Assembly (NCBI RefSeq): GCF_025200715.1
Contig: NZ_CP104144.1
Span: 1,922,001-1,986,000 of the forward strand
Direction: 5' to 3'
DNA from: Rhizobium sullae
Lineage (GTDB): Bacteria > Pseudomonadota > Alphaproteobacteria > Rhizobiales > Rhizobiaceae
Length of the DNA: 64,000 bases
Of the stretch, positions 1-8,690 are shown one piece after another. The notes beneath the pieces were generated by a model. That model had not been told where the DNA came from. It made no database searches and saw only the letters and a program-made list of their open reading frames with translations. Within the stretch, counting starts at the first letter, position 1. Each line of letters begins with the position of its first letter. The position numbers and the translations under genes were made by a program.

Positions 1-722
1 CAGTCGCAGGCAGACAGAACCTCCACAATCGACTTGCCGTCAGCGGCCGGCGCATCGAGGACAATCGTCGCTAGACGGTCTCCCTGCTTCACCTTCTGCG
101 GCAGAGCGGCAAATTCGACCACCCCATCGCGTGGCTGATAGACCGTAACCGTCTCCGCAGCGATGCTCGCCGAAACAGCCTCGAAGGTGAACAGCCTCTT
201 ATAGACGATACTGGAGAGGAAGGAGAAAGCGGCCAAGCCGATGACAACGAATATCAAAAGCCCGAATATACGCCCTGCAAGACCGTTCCCGGTCGACGAC
301 GCCGTCACACCGACCACCGCAGCCTTAGCATCTTTTTTTTCTGCCATCTGATGTCCCAATACGTAAACTTTCGAACCGCTTTGAACGACCCGCCCGGCGA
401 GATAGAGGTCGGCGAAATGCGACAAAGGCGCTGTTGTCTCCGCAGGGTCGAGAATTTGTAGGCCGGCGCGCCGCTCGTCTGCATCCACCCAGACAATGCG
501 CGTATTAAGAGCCAGCTCGAGACAGGAGCCCTCGGTTTCTAAGAGCAGGGTCACGGCGAGGTAGTCGCCTGGAGCCTGCGTGAGCGCGACCGCGGCGAGC
601 CCGAGACCGGTCACCGACCAGTCGCATACCTCGATGCGCTTTCCGTCGATTAGCGCCGCCAGCGGCAATTTGAAGCGCGGGAACTCCCGTTCGCGACGCT
701 TGGGCACGGCAACCGCAGTCAT
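1..722 (-). CDS. alg44: Alg44-like PilZ/membrane-fusion protein, partial (C-terminus outside window)
   Basis: The frame is open from an ATG at 722 to the window edge, about 240 codons, so the gene is partial. The N-terminus carries both halves of a PilZ c-di-GMP site: REFPR (RxxxR) near residue 12 and DWSVTG (DxSxxG) near residue 38. One hydrophobic membrane segment follows near residue 150, then the start of an HlyD-like periplasmic domain. This domain order is that of Alg44, the c-di-GMP receptor and co-polymerase of mannuronan synthase Alg8. The start codon overlaps the alg8 stop (ATGA), so the two are co-translated. The order algD-alg8-alg44 equals the Pseudomonas and Azotobacter operon. 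The rest of the export machinery (algK, E, G, X) would lie to the left of position 1. Confidence 0.85.
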   Translation of the reverse strand, partial: MTAVAVPKRREREFPRFKLPLAALIDGKRIEVCDWSVTGLGLAAVALTQAPGDYLAVTLLLETEGSCLELALNTRIVWVDADERRAGLQILDPAETTAPLSHFADLYLAGRVVQSGSKVYVLGHQMAEKKDAKAAVVGVTASSTGNGLAGRIFGLLIFVVIGLAAFSFLSSIVYKRLFTFEAVSASIAAETVTVYQPRDGVVEFAALPQKVKQGDRLATIVLDAPAADGKSIVEVLSACD

Positions 723-2251
723 CAGAACACCCTATCTGTGATTTTCGGCAAGCGTTCCGGTGCTTCGTCCGTGAAATAGCTACCGAGATTTGCGAGGAAG
801 ACGAGAACCGAGACGAAAACCAGCACGGCAACGGAATTGACAAGCCGGGACGACCATAACTTGAAAGCCGCGTCGAACTGAGAATCGGTCCGCTTGAAGG
901 CAGTCTTCTGGCGCGTCCACTTCTGCCGGTCGAGCCGGAAGAAGATCAGCACCTTCACCGCCGAGCCGAAGATCTGATTGAAGTAGAGTAGCGGAATATA
1001 GACCAGATTGATCGATGGACGCACAGTCAGGAAGGTCAGCGCCAGGATGTATCTCGAGACAATGACCCAGAGGACATAGAAGGCGGCCGTCCATGGTGTG
1101 ATCATCGCGGTCCCGAGAAGGGCAAGCGTGATGCCCGACAGGCTGGTCCACATCGACATGCGCTGATCGAGAATAGACCACCAAGTAAACGCGCCGATTT
1201 TGATCGGCCCAAGATTAAGGGCGCGAGCATTTGTGCGCAGCATGTTTCCGAACCAGCGGGTCATTAGCACATAGGCGGAGCTGATGAAGCTCGGGCTTGG
1301 CGGCTGCTCGATAGTCTCCACCTGAACGTCCGGCACGTAATACATGTTGTAGCCGTTCTTCAGCAGCCAGAACCAGCTCGACTTGTCGTCGCCGGTGAGC
1401 ATGCGGATTCGGCCCAGGCGCCAATGGTCGATATAGTCGTTTTGAACATGATCAATGAAACCCGGATCACAAGCGAGCCGCGCGCGGAACATTGACATGC
1501 GCCCTGTCAGCGTCAGTACGCGCTCTGCAAGACCATGCGACGACATCAGAATCTGCCGCTGTGCAAAGCGCATCGAATACCACTGCTTGAAGATTTCCGC
1601 GCCCTCGACGGTGCACACCTCATCCGTGGTAAGCGCGCCCAGATTCGGATTGATCAGGAACATGCAAGCACAGCGCTCTACGAGATCGGGCGGCACAATG
1701 CTGTCGCCGTCGATCACCGAGACCGTGTCGTCGCCAGCCGGATTGAGCGCCGCGATGGCACGGAAACCGGCAGCGAGGGCATCGCGCTTGCCCGTCCCGG
1801 GAATGCGGACGATTTCCAGCCGGAACGGCGGGCTATCGCCATACATCACTTCGGCAAGGCGACGAATGAGGCGCTCGTCACCGATCTCGACAATCGAGCA
1901 AACGATCGTTGCGCCGGCAGGCGCATTGGCTGCCGCGATGAAAGCGCCGCGATAAACCTTGGTGGTGGTCGGGGCATCGATCCTGAAGCTCGTGATCAGA
2001 AAGTAGGCATGCCCCAACCCTTGCGCCTTTGCTGCCGCTTCGGCCATCCGACGCATCCCTGGAAAGCGGACCAGCCGGAACCAGAGGCTGCGCAGCAGAT
2101 GAAGCAGTCCCCAAGACCATCGCCACAGCCCGATGACGCCGACCACTAATGCGGCGTCGCGTGCCTTCTCGTCGAATGCCTGCTGCGGCAGCATCGCTGC
2201 ACACACAGCCAGCAGTAGGACGAAAACGATATGCTTGAGGATACCCAACAT
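722..2251 (-). CDS. alg8: Alg8-like mannuronan synthase (GT2)
   Basis: This is a 509-aa inner-membrane family 2 glycosyltransferase expected to polymerise mannuronate from GDP-mannuronic acid. N-terminal hydrophobic segments (residues 1-60) precede a cytosolic GT2 domain with VIDGDS (D-x-D, residues 179-184), TGDDK at 286-290 in the place of the TED motif, and RWFGNMLR at 332-339, which replaces QxxRW and is typical of Alg8. Several membrane helices follow at 360-490. The gene starts 7 bp after the algD stop and overlaps alg44 by 4 bp. The neighbours distinguish it from cellulose or hyaluronan synthases. The polymer may be an alginate-like polyuronate rather than true alginate. Confidence 0.87.
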   Translation of the reverse strand: MLGILKHIVFVLLLAVCAAMLPQQAFDEKARDAALVVGVIGLWRWSWGLLHLLRSLWFRLVRFPGMRRMAEAAAKAQGLGHAYFLITSFRIDAPTTTKVYRGAFIAAANAPAGATIVCSIVEIGDERLIRRLAEVMYGDSPPFRLEIVRIPGTGKRDALAAGFRAIAALNPAGDDTVSVIDGDSIVPPDLVERCACMFLINPNLGALTTDEVCTVEGAEIFKQWYSMRFAQRQILMSSHGLAERVLTLTGRMSMFRARLACDPGFIDHVQNDYIDHWRLGRIRMLTGDDKSSWFWLLKNGYNMYYVPDVQVETIEQPPSPSFISSAYVLMTRWFGNMLRTNARALNLGPIKIGAFTWWSILDQRMSMWTSLSGITLALLGTAMITPWTAAFYVLWVIVSRYILALTFLTVRPSINLVYIPLLYFNQIFGSAVKVLIFFRLDRQKWTRQKTAFKRTDSQFDAAFKLWSSRLVNSVAVLVFVSVLVFLANLGSYFTDEAPERLPKITDRVF

Positions 2252-2257
2252 GACCGT

Positions 2258-3574
2258 TTACCAGACGAGACCTTCGTAATGCACGCCGGACGGCATATCG
2301 ACGGGAATACGGACGAGGTCGATGACCTTGACGCCTTCCCGCGCTTTCTTCAGCGCATCCTTAGTGCCTTGGCCGTTGATGCCGACCACGATGGCCTCGC
2401 TCTCCGACACGACTTCGTCGGGCGACGAACGCATGAAGCTTGCCAGGTGCGAGATGTAGTTCCGGCCGCCATGATCGTTGACCGAGACGTTGGAGTCATA
2501 GATCGACAGCTCGTAACCCTTACCCATCAAGCGTTCGGCCAAAAGCACAAGCGGGCTCTCACGCAGGTCGTCCGTGTCCGACTTGAAGGTCAGGCCGAGA
2601 AGGCCGATTTTCTTGGCCCCGGAGCGGTTGACGAGGCGGAAGGCGCGCTCGAGCTGGTATTGGTTCGCCTCGACAGTGGCGTCGAGGACCGGCGTCGACA
2701 CGTTCTGCATCTTGCCGAAATGGCGTAGCGCCCGAAGATCCTTCGGAAGGCAGGAGCCGCCATAGGCGAAGCCGGGCTTCATATAGGCGCGGGAAATATT
2801 GAGTCGCGTGTCGGCGCAGACAACATCCATAACGACGTGGCTGTCGATGCCGACGGATTTGCAGAGATTGCCGATTTCGTTGGCGAAGGAAATCTTTACC
2901 GCATGCCAGCAGTTGTTGGTGTACTTGACGATTTCGGCGCTGCGGATCGGGATGACATGCGGCTTTACTTCGACCGAGGCGCAGAGGTCGTGTAGGGCCT
3001 GAATGGTTTTCTCATCGCCTTCGTATTGGCCAAAGACGATCGCACCTGGGCTGTAGTAGTCGGCGATTGCCGTACCTTCGCGCAGAAATTCCGGGTAGTA
3101 TGCCAGACCGAAGTCCACTCCGACCGTCTTTCCGGAGGCGCCTTCAAGGGCCGGGATGACCACGTCCTCGACCGTGCCTGGGAGGATCGTCGAGCGCATA
3201 ACGACCATGTGGAAATCGCTCTTGTTGCGCAATGCAACACCGATCTGCTCGCAGACCAGCTTAACATAGCTCGTGTCCAGCGAACCGTCTTCACGGCTCG
3301 GCGTACCCGGGCAGCAGAACGAGATGTCGGTCTCGTTGATCGCGGCGATATAGTCGCTGGTTGCAGTCAAAAGGCCGTTCTCGGCGCCCGTTTCGATCAG
3401 GTCAGGCAGACCCGGCTCGAAGATTGGAGAGCGACCTTCGGAGATGCACTTGACTTTGTATTGGTCCGGATCGACCGCGACTACTTTGAAGCCGTCTTTT
3501 GCAAGACAACCGGCTGATACAGCTCCAACATAGCCCGCGCCAAAAATACTTACGCGCCAATTTTTCTTGCCCAT
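2258..3574 (-). CDS. algD: GDP-mannose 6-dehydrogenase
   Basis: This 438-aa protein belongs to the UDP-glucose/GDP-mannose dehydrogenase family. It has an N-terminal Rossmann site (FGAGYVGAVSAG), the central family segment with PEFLRE and EIVKYTNNCWHA, and the catalytic cysteine in GGSCLPKD. Blocks such as FANEIGNL, RPGFA-like KPGFAYGGSCLPKD and TDDLRESPLV match Pseudomonas AlgD from memory better than UDP-glucose dehydrogenases. It supplies GDP-mannuronate to Alg8. I chose ATG at 3574 because a GGAAAGG ribosome site lies 8-10 bases upstream; the alternative GTG at 3583 sits directly against that site. It is first in the algD-alg8-alg44 operon. The 0.8-kb upstream gap should hold its promoter. 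Confidence 0.9.
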   Translation of the reverse strand: MGKKNWRVSIFGAGYVGAVSAGCLAKDGFKVVAVDPDQYKVKCISEGRSPIFEPGLPDLIETGAENGLLTATSDYIAAINETDISFCCPGTPSREDGSLDTSYVKLVCEQIGVALRNKSDFHMVVMRSTILPGTVEDVVIPALEGASGKTVGVDFGLAYYPEFLREGTAIADYYSPGAIVFGQYEGDEKTIQALHDLCASVEVKPHVIPIRSAEIVKYTNNCWHAVKISFANEIGNLCKSVGIDSHVVMDVVCADTRLNISRAYMKPGFAYGGSCLPKDLRALRHFGKMQNVSTPVLDATVEANQYQLERAFRLVNRSGAKKIGLLGLTFKSDTDDLRESPLVLLAERLMGKGYELSIYDSNVSVNDHGGRNYISHLASFMRSSPDEVVSESEAIVVGINGQGTKDALKKAREGVKVIDLVRIPVDMPSGVHYEGLVW

Positions 3575-4404
3575 AAGCTGCACCTTTCCCGCAATGTTTG
3601 TTCAAAAAAGAATAGAAATGCCGCTTTTCTTGCCGCCACATAAAATTCAAATAAATCTATATGTTGCGTCTGCGAAGAGCACCCCTCTCAATTTCGCAAT
3701 ACAGCATCTGTTTATGACGTCAACATAACGAATCTCAGTTATCAACATGCCAGGCCGGTAATATTTGCATCAAAATTGTGCAGACTCGTTTCGAGCTAAT
3801 ATTACGTGTAGTAATACATACGCGTGACATGCCGACTAAGATTTTGTTAACAATATCAATATATTAGAATATGATTAAAAGATGCGCACAGGGCGCTTAC
3901 TTTTTGTGCGCCGCAGCATTAACCAAAGCTTGATTTCGGTTGGTTTTTTTCAACTGAGGCAACTGCGCAACGCTCGGGCATCTGTGCCAACTGAAAAACG
4001 AATCAGCAGCTGACGCACGCTCTGCGCAAGATCTCGCAACGGGGCGCAATGCTAAGTAGATCTTCGCCGCAATGCCGCGTGCCTGCCTCAAGATAGTGGT
4101 CGTCGAACGCATGGTGCCAATCCGTAAGCACAGTCAGCTTGGACAGCCAACGCTTCGCAGCCGGATAGCCCAACATCGTCGCTCGTATTGACGATGAGCG
4201 CTCTCAAAGGATGACACATAGACCAACTAAATATGCAGAAGCGTCCCGTAATTAACTTTCACTTAAACCATTCCATAAATTGCCGTCATCAAAGTTAACT
4301 TCCAGTATACAAAATAAAAAATCGATTGTTTAAAGTTTTATACGTCAAAAACACGAAATATTGCTTTGTATTTCCTATTGTCTTCCCAAAGCCGGGAGAT
4401 AAAT
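3575..4404. promoter_or_regulatory. Divergent regulatory region between algD and algL
   Basis: This is 830 bp of AT-rich DNA with no convincing gene, between divergent algD and algL. It contains the inverted repeat TATTAC-gtgta-GTAATA (3800-3816), a plausible operator for a dimeric regulator, roughly 225 bp upstream of algD. Runs of T/A near 3840-3880 and 4230-4330 could hold promoters, but I cannot assign a specific -35/-10 pair. The 71-codon open frame at 3897-4112 on the minus strand has no ribosome site and is not called. Confidence 0.4.
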
Positions 4405-5586
4405 ATGAGAATAAAAGCATTCCAAATCGGGACTATTATTGCACTCAACATATTCTCCCCAAACATCTGCGGCGCTCAGGAAGTGGCAACTGTGCCCGAA
4501 ACGGTCACGATCCAATCGCCAAGCACCTCAAAGAGACTAACGGGTCTATTCTCAGATTTGCGTGGCCGTGTTTTCGGCACTTCTGACCAACAGGATGCCG
4601 CCACGTCAGTTGACAGCGCAACAGCGACAGCGGCTAGCACTGTCGACAAGGACTATACGATCCAAACGGGCAGTATTTCGTCCCTTTCCGCCGGCAACGG
4701 CGTCGGGACAGCCGGTGCGGAACCAGAGCAAGTTCCTCTTTGCGTCAGCATCCCTGCGCCACCCGCAACGCTGCAGACACAATCGAAATACAAGGCTGAC
4801 GACAGTTCAAAATCCTCGATCGACGACGACGCCTTGCAAGCGCGCGATAGGACCGTGCAGCCAATCCGCAACTCTATTCGCCTGCTGACCAACATTGCCT
4901 ATGCCGGATCGAACAGTTCGCTAGTGACCCAGGCGCGGGCAGAATGCGTGCTGCATAATGTTGATCGGTGGGCGTCTGCGAAGGCGTTGACCGACATGCG
5001 CACTGTTGACGCCTATCTTAGCCGCGACCGTTGGGTGGCCGAAATCGCACTTGCGGTTCGCTCGGCCAGCAAACGTGTGGAGCTCTCCAGTGAGCGCAAG
5101 GCGCTTTACTCGACATGGTTCAGCACACTTGCCCGCGATACCATGGACGCTTATTCGCTTCGCCTTGGCCCGAAGTCGAAGACAAATAATCACCGTTACT
5201 GGGCGGGTCTGTCGGTCGCTGCCGTGGGCTTTCTTCTCGATAGTGGTGATTTCAAGACATGGGGCAAAACGAGTTTCGAGATCGGCGCTTGCCAGGTAGA
5301 TGATCGCGGTTTCCTGCCGGCGGAGCTGGCCCGCGGCGAGAAAGCCCTTGACTACCATGTCTATGCGTTGCGCCCACTCGCTGCCATCATCAAGCTCGCC
5401 TCGGACAACGGCGAGCCGCTTCAGTCAAAGTGCCTCGATAGGTTCAAACGTCTCACCGCGATGACGCGCGAGGCCCTACTGGATCCCACGGAATTCGAGC
5501 GTGTCGCCGGTCAGCGCCAATCGATAATCTCCTCGGAAACCAGCTACTCTGCAGCGTTGAAGCTCGACGCACTTCCGCTCCTATGA
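4405..5586 (+). CDS. algL: AlgL-type periplasmic alginate lyase (PL5)
   Basis: This 393-aa protein is predicted to be a poly(beta-D-mannuronate) lyase. ATG 4405 is preferred because GGGAG lies 7 bases upstream and the first 24 residues form a signal peptide ending near ICGA-QEV. Residues 25-130 are a Ser/Thr/Ala-rich low-complexity segment not usual in AlgL. The lyase domain follows, with NNHRYW (conserved active-site Asn-His), QVDDRGFLPAEL, and RGEKALDYHVYALRPLA, which holds the conserved YH-YAL block. In Pseudomonas AlgL sits inside the alg operon and clears polymer from the periplasm; here it is divergent from algD. The family call rests on recalled motifs and is supported by algD-alg8-alg44 next door. 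Confidence 0.8.
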   Translation: MRIKAFQIGTIIALNIFSPNICGAQEVATVPETVTIQSPSTSKRLTGLFSDLRGRVFGTSDQQDAATSVDSATATAASTVDKDYTIQTGSISSLSAGNGVGTAGAEPEQVPLCVSIPAPPATLQTQSKYKADDSSKSSIDDDALQARDRTVQPIRNSIRLLTNIAYAGSNSSLVTQARAECVLHNVDRWASAKALTDMRTVDAYLSRDRWVAEIALAVRSASKRVELSSERKALYSTWFSTLARDTMDAYSLRLGPKSKTNNHRYWAGLSVAAVGFLLDSGDFKTWGKTSFEIGACQVDDRGFLPAELARGEKALDYHVYALRPLAAIIKLASDNGEPLQSKCLDRFKRLTAMTREALLDPTEFERVAGQRQSIISSETSYSAALKLDALPLL

Positions 5587-5625
5587 GACAGTCCGAAAGC
5601 GTTGCAAACGGTCGGGAAACTGACA

Positions 5626-5892
5626 TCAGTTGCGCGTTGGCGAAGCCGGCAGTTTGATCTGTGCTGCTTCGCGCCATCTTTGCTGATCTTTAATGGAAGT
5701 GCTTGTCGCGGCATTGCTGCCTAGCAGTAGCGCGCTGTAGATGGCCTGTTTCATGCCGTCGGCGCCGAGCTTGGCGAATTGAACCATGTCCATACCAAGT
5801 GCCGCACTCACCTCATCGATATGTCTTGGCGCTGCGAGATTTTCAATATCTACAAGCGCCGCCTTCAAAATTGCTCTTTGCTGAAAGTTCAC
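5626..5892 (-). CDS. Small hypothetical protein (88 aa)
   Basis: The open frame extends to 6099, but a strong ribosome site (GGGAGGA) stands 4 bases before a GTG at 5892, giving an 88-aa product. It is mainly helical, with the segment LAAPRHIDEVSAALGMDM reading like a small amphipathic or HTH-like helix pair, and ends in a short basic tail. I do not recognise a family. It converges with algL (40 bp between stops) and lies upstream of the PL7 gene on the same strand. The good ribosome site is the main reason to believe it. Confidence 0.5.
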   Translation of the reverse strand: MNFQQRAILKAALVDIENLAAPRHIDEVSAALGMDMVQFAKLGADGMKQAIYSALLLGSNAATSTSIKDQQRWREAAQIKLPASPTRN

Positions 5893-6204
5893 AGGATCCT
5901 CCCATCCTTTTCCTAAGCTGATTTTCCCCCAAAAGCCCATTAAGGCGAAGTGTGGATGCCCATTCTTCAATTGTGACACGAATTGAAAGATCCTACAACT
6001 TCTTATATTATAAAATGGTAATATCCAATTTACGAATACAAAGCCGTGACTTGCGCGTGGGGAAATACAAGCGGGTGGCCAAAATAGAAAGACGCTCAAT
6101 GGCTGTAGATATGTCCTCGTCGGTTAAATCAATATGTGACCTCTTTTTGGGCTTGCCCCTAACTTAGACCTCTCACTTCGTGCAGTGCGACCACCTATTG
6201 TTCG
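5893..6204. other. Intergenic, no gene seen
   Basis: About 310 bp between the small 88-aa gene and the stop of the RTX lyase. The stretch 5980-6060 is AT-rich and may hold the promoter of the small gene. I see no RNA gene or repeat. Confidence 0.4.
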
Positions 6205-7968
6205 TCAGAAGATAAAGTCACTGCTTTGAAGCTGAACGACGCCATCGACGTGGATCGAAAAGTCCGCAGTCCCATCCCCATTGATATCGCCGTAGATATA
6301 GGTCTCGGACCCTGTATTGACGTAGCGCAACTCGCCGACTTTCTCTGAGAATGCTCCAGTCCCGATGAAATCGAAGGCTTGACCGCCATTGACGGCGGTG
6401 TTCGCATCGATCACGCTGAGATTGATTATATCGCCTTCAGCCTGAGAAAACTGGTAGATGTCGTCGCGACCGATGGAGGTTAACGTCGACGGATCGAGCC
6501 AAGTGAAGACGAAGGTGTCGGCGCCTGTCCCGCCGTAGAGATTATCAGCACCTTCGTCGGCATAAAGTCGGTCGTCGCCGGCCCCCCCGTAGAGCGTGTC
6601 GTCGCCGTCGCCGCCCACCAGCTTGTCCGATCCTGCGTCGCCGTAAAGCCTATCACTATCGCTATAGCCATAGAGCGTATCATTGCCAACTCCCCCGACC
6701 AACCTGTCAGCGCCGCCCTGGCCCACGAGCATGTCGTCACCGTCTTGGCCATAAAGCCGGTCGGCGCCTTCACCGCCATAGAGCCGATCGTTATCCCCGC
6801 CGCCACTGAGGATATCGTCGCCCTCACCTGCAACGATCGTGTCGGCACCGGCGTCACCGCTCAGGTCATCGATTGCTGCCCCACCGTAGACGATATCGTC
6901 TCCGTCGCCGCCGGTGATCGTATTCGCGCCGGCTTCGCCCTTGAGTGTGTCGTTACCGGCACCGCCATCTATTGTATCGTTACCGGCACCGCCGTAGACG
7001 ATATCATCGCCCGCCCCTGCGGAAACCACATCGGCGCCGTCCTGTCCCTGGAGCTTGTCAGCGCCATTGCCACCCACAATCCTGTCGTCGCCGGCGCCGG
7101 CGCGAACTACGTCATCGCCACCATAGCTGTAGATGACGTCAGCAAGCTCACCGCCTGTAAGCACATCATTGCCGATCGTACCGGTTGAATCTGCCGAATA
7201 GTCGCTCGTGCCGTCATCGGCTGTCACGGTGCTCACCAGGCCGCCCAACCCGTCTCCTGTTTCGTGAGAAAAATCAAACCCATAAAATGATACCTGGCCA
7301 GCGCCGGTACTGTTCGTCTCATTGTTTCCCAGATAGGCACCCGCCTTGAAGTAGAACTGTTCGCCGTCCCAGACAGAACTGACCGTTGTGACCGACTTGT
7401 AAGTGTACCCGTCGGCATAGACGATGACCGTCAGCGTATCGCCCTGGACGTCAATCTTGTAGGAGAACTGCTCCCCAAGGGAAACTTGCGGCGTGTCGCC
7501 GTCCGCATTGGTGAGCTCGAATTTCAAAGAATCGTTGCCGTCTCCGCCCTTGTCGCTCTTGAAATAGACCTCTCCATTGTCCCAATAGAGCCTGACCAGC
7601 TCCTCTTCCGAACCATGAATCTGGCCGACGACGATACGCCCATCCGCACCATCCATCGTTTGCGGCGCCTCATCGACCTTCAAGGTCGCGGTCATAGTGC
7701 CTCCTTCATCTACGCTCCAGGAGGCTAACGAGTGACCATCCATCTCGCGCAGCTCCGACCTCGCGCAGGTTGTACCCTTGGTCAAGGCGCCGTCAGTGAT
7801 CGCGCGAAACACCATCGCCCCATCGTCGGCTGTATAAAAATAGGACGAATGTTCGAAACCCGTGAGATCTAGAACCTCCAAAGCCGTACCAACGGTTCCA
7901 CCGTCCTCGTCGATCGGCAGGCAGAGTTTCCAGCTCACTAAATCGAAGTTATCGGAATTTGTCGCCAC
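6205..7968 (-). CDS. Secreted PL7 alginate lyase with RTX repeats
   Basis: This is a 587-aa extracellular enzyme. Residues 1-235 are a polysaccharide lyase family 7 domain with all three signature blocks: RSELRE (70-75), QIH (116-118) and YFKAGAY (206-212). In this family QIH enzymes tend to prefer G-containing blocks and QVH enzymes poly-M; that is family knowledge, not measured here. Residues about 255-490 are glycine-aspartate calcium nonapeptides (GGxGxDxLxG). There is no N-terminal signal peptide, so export by a type I system using the C-terminal signal is expected; no such system is in the window. The start is GTG 7968 with GAGGA 8 bases upstream. Proximity to the alg operon suggests it trims the cell's own polymer, though scavenging algal alginate is possible. 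Confidence 0.88.
   Translation of the reverse strand: MATNSDNFDLVSWKLCLPIDEDGGTVGTALEVLDLTGFEHSSYFYTADDGAMVFRAITDGALTKGTTCARSELREMDGHSLASWSVDEGGTMTATLKVDEAPQTMDGADGRIVVGQIHGSEEELVRLYWDNGEVYFKSDKGGDGNDSLKFELTNADGDTPQVSLGEQFSYKIDVQGDTLTVIVYADGYTYKSVTTVSSVWDGEQFYFKAGAYLGNNETNSTGAGQVSFYGFDFSHETGDGLGGLVSTVTADDGTSDYSADSTGTIGNDVLTGGELADVIYSYGGDDVVRAGAGDDRIVGGNGADKLQGQDGADVVSAGAGDDIVYGGAGNDTIDGGAGNDTLKGEAGANTITGGDGDDIVYGGAAIDDLSGDAGADTIVAGEGDDILSGGGDNDRLYGGEGADRLYGQDGDDMLVGQGGADRLVGGVGNDTLYGYSDSDRLYGDAGSDKLVGGDGDDTLYGGAGDDRLYADEGADNLYGGTGADTFVFTWLDPSTLTSIGRDDIYQFSQAEGDIINLSVIDANTAVNGGQAFDFIGTGAFSEKVGELRYVNTGSETYIYGDINGDGTADFSIHVDGVVQLQSSDFIF
6490..7200 (-). repeat. RTX calcium-binding nonapeptide repeat region
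   Basis: A run of roughly 9-codon units encoding variants of GGxGxDxLxG within the PL7 lyase. At DNA level the units share ggcgg-gacga-type blocks, so this is a place to expect slippage or recombination. It folds on calcium after export. Confidence 0.85.
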
Positions 7969-8234
7969 TAACTCGTCCTCAAAGGGGGGATAATATCTCG
8001 TCTCATCAGGAACTTGGGTCTATGCGGCCATCGAGACTGTTCGTCGAAGACGCTAACAAACTCTGAGAGCGCGCTTCGGTACGAATGATCTCCGACGAAA
8101 GAGCTGAAACCGCTCCATCAATCGTTTTGCTTGCCCTACTATGCAGGAAGAATTGCTACGGGAACGTAAAGGTCACCGCGAGGGCCTAACATTGCAAACG
8201 CCCATGCCGAGCATAGCGGTGCCTTGTATGGCCG
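7969..8234. other. Intergenic upstream of the PL7 lyase
   Basis: About 265 bp. It should contain the promoter of the leftward PL7 gene and, nearer 8234, decayed sequence upstream of the flavin-reductase fragment. No gene is supported. Confidence 0.35.
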
Positions 8235-8633
8235 GAGGCGCAAAAGCCCCAATCAATCGCGGCCGTCGAAGCCGTGCTGTTCGTCACGCCCGAATACAAT
8301 CGATCCATACCCGGCGGGCTGAAAAACGCAATCGACTGGGCGAGCCGCCCCTACGGCACCAATTCGTTCACACGTAAGCCATCAGCGGTGATCGGCACGT
8401 CGCCGGGCGCGATAGGCACAGCAGTCGCCCAGCAGAATTTGCGCAGTGTGCTCAGTTTCTGCAACTCTCCCCAGATGAATGCCCCGGAAGCCTATATCCA
8501 GTTCACACCGGGGCTGATTACCGATGACGGTGAGGTGACCAACGACACTACCGCCGATTTCCTTCGCACTTTCATGCAGGACTTCCATGTGTTCATCGCA
8601 AGGGTTCGCTCAGTGCTGCCGAAAGATGCCTAG
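8235..8633 (+). pseudogene. 5'-truncated NADPH-dependent FMN reductase (ChrR/YieF type)
   Basis: The frame reads from about 8235 into AVLFVTPEYNRSIPGGLKNA, the flavin-binding hallmark of the NADPH-dependent FMN/quinone reductase family, followed by IDWASRPYG. About 120 C-terminal residues are present. The first 60 or so residues of the family, including the N-terminal GS(x)R phosphate-binding loop, cannot be found upstream in any frame, and there is no ribosome site before the GTG at 8274. I therefore call a decayed remnant. A palindromic repeat abuts its stop codon. Confidence 0.7.
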
Positions 8634-8678
8634 CGCATCGGCCCAAAATCGGAATCGATTTTCGGAAGCACGATGCGC
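8633..8678. repeat. Palindromic intergenic repeat
   Basis: A two-step palindrome of 46 bp: outer arms GCGCATCG (8633-8640) and CGATGCGC (8671-8678), with an inner CCAAAATCG/CGATTTTCGG pair. Its core (8637-8650) is identical over 14 bp to part of the repeat at 40615-40645. It resembles the short mosaic palindromes scattered through rhizobial intergenic DNA and could end transcription. Confidence 0.7.
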
Positions 8679-8690
8679 AGATTCAAAAGC

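Noticed and set aside
3897..4112. 71-codon frame in the algD-algL gap
   Set aside because: No ribosome site, no domain, and the codons resemble random AT/GC mixtures.
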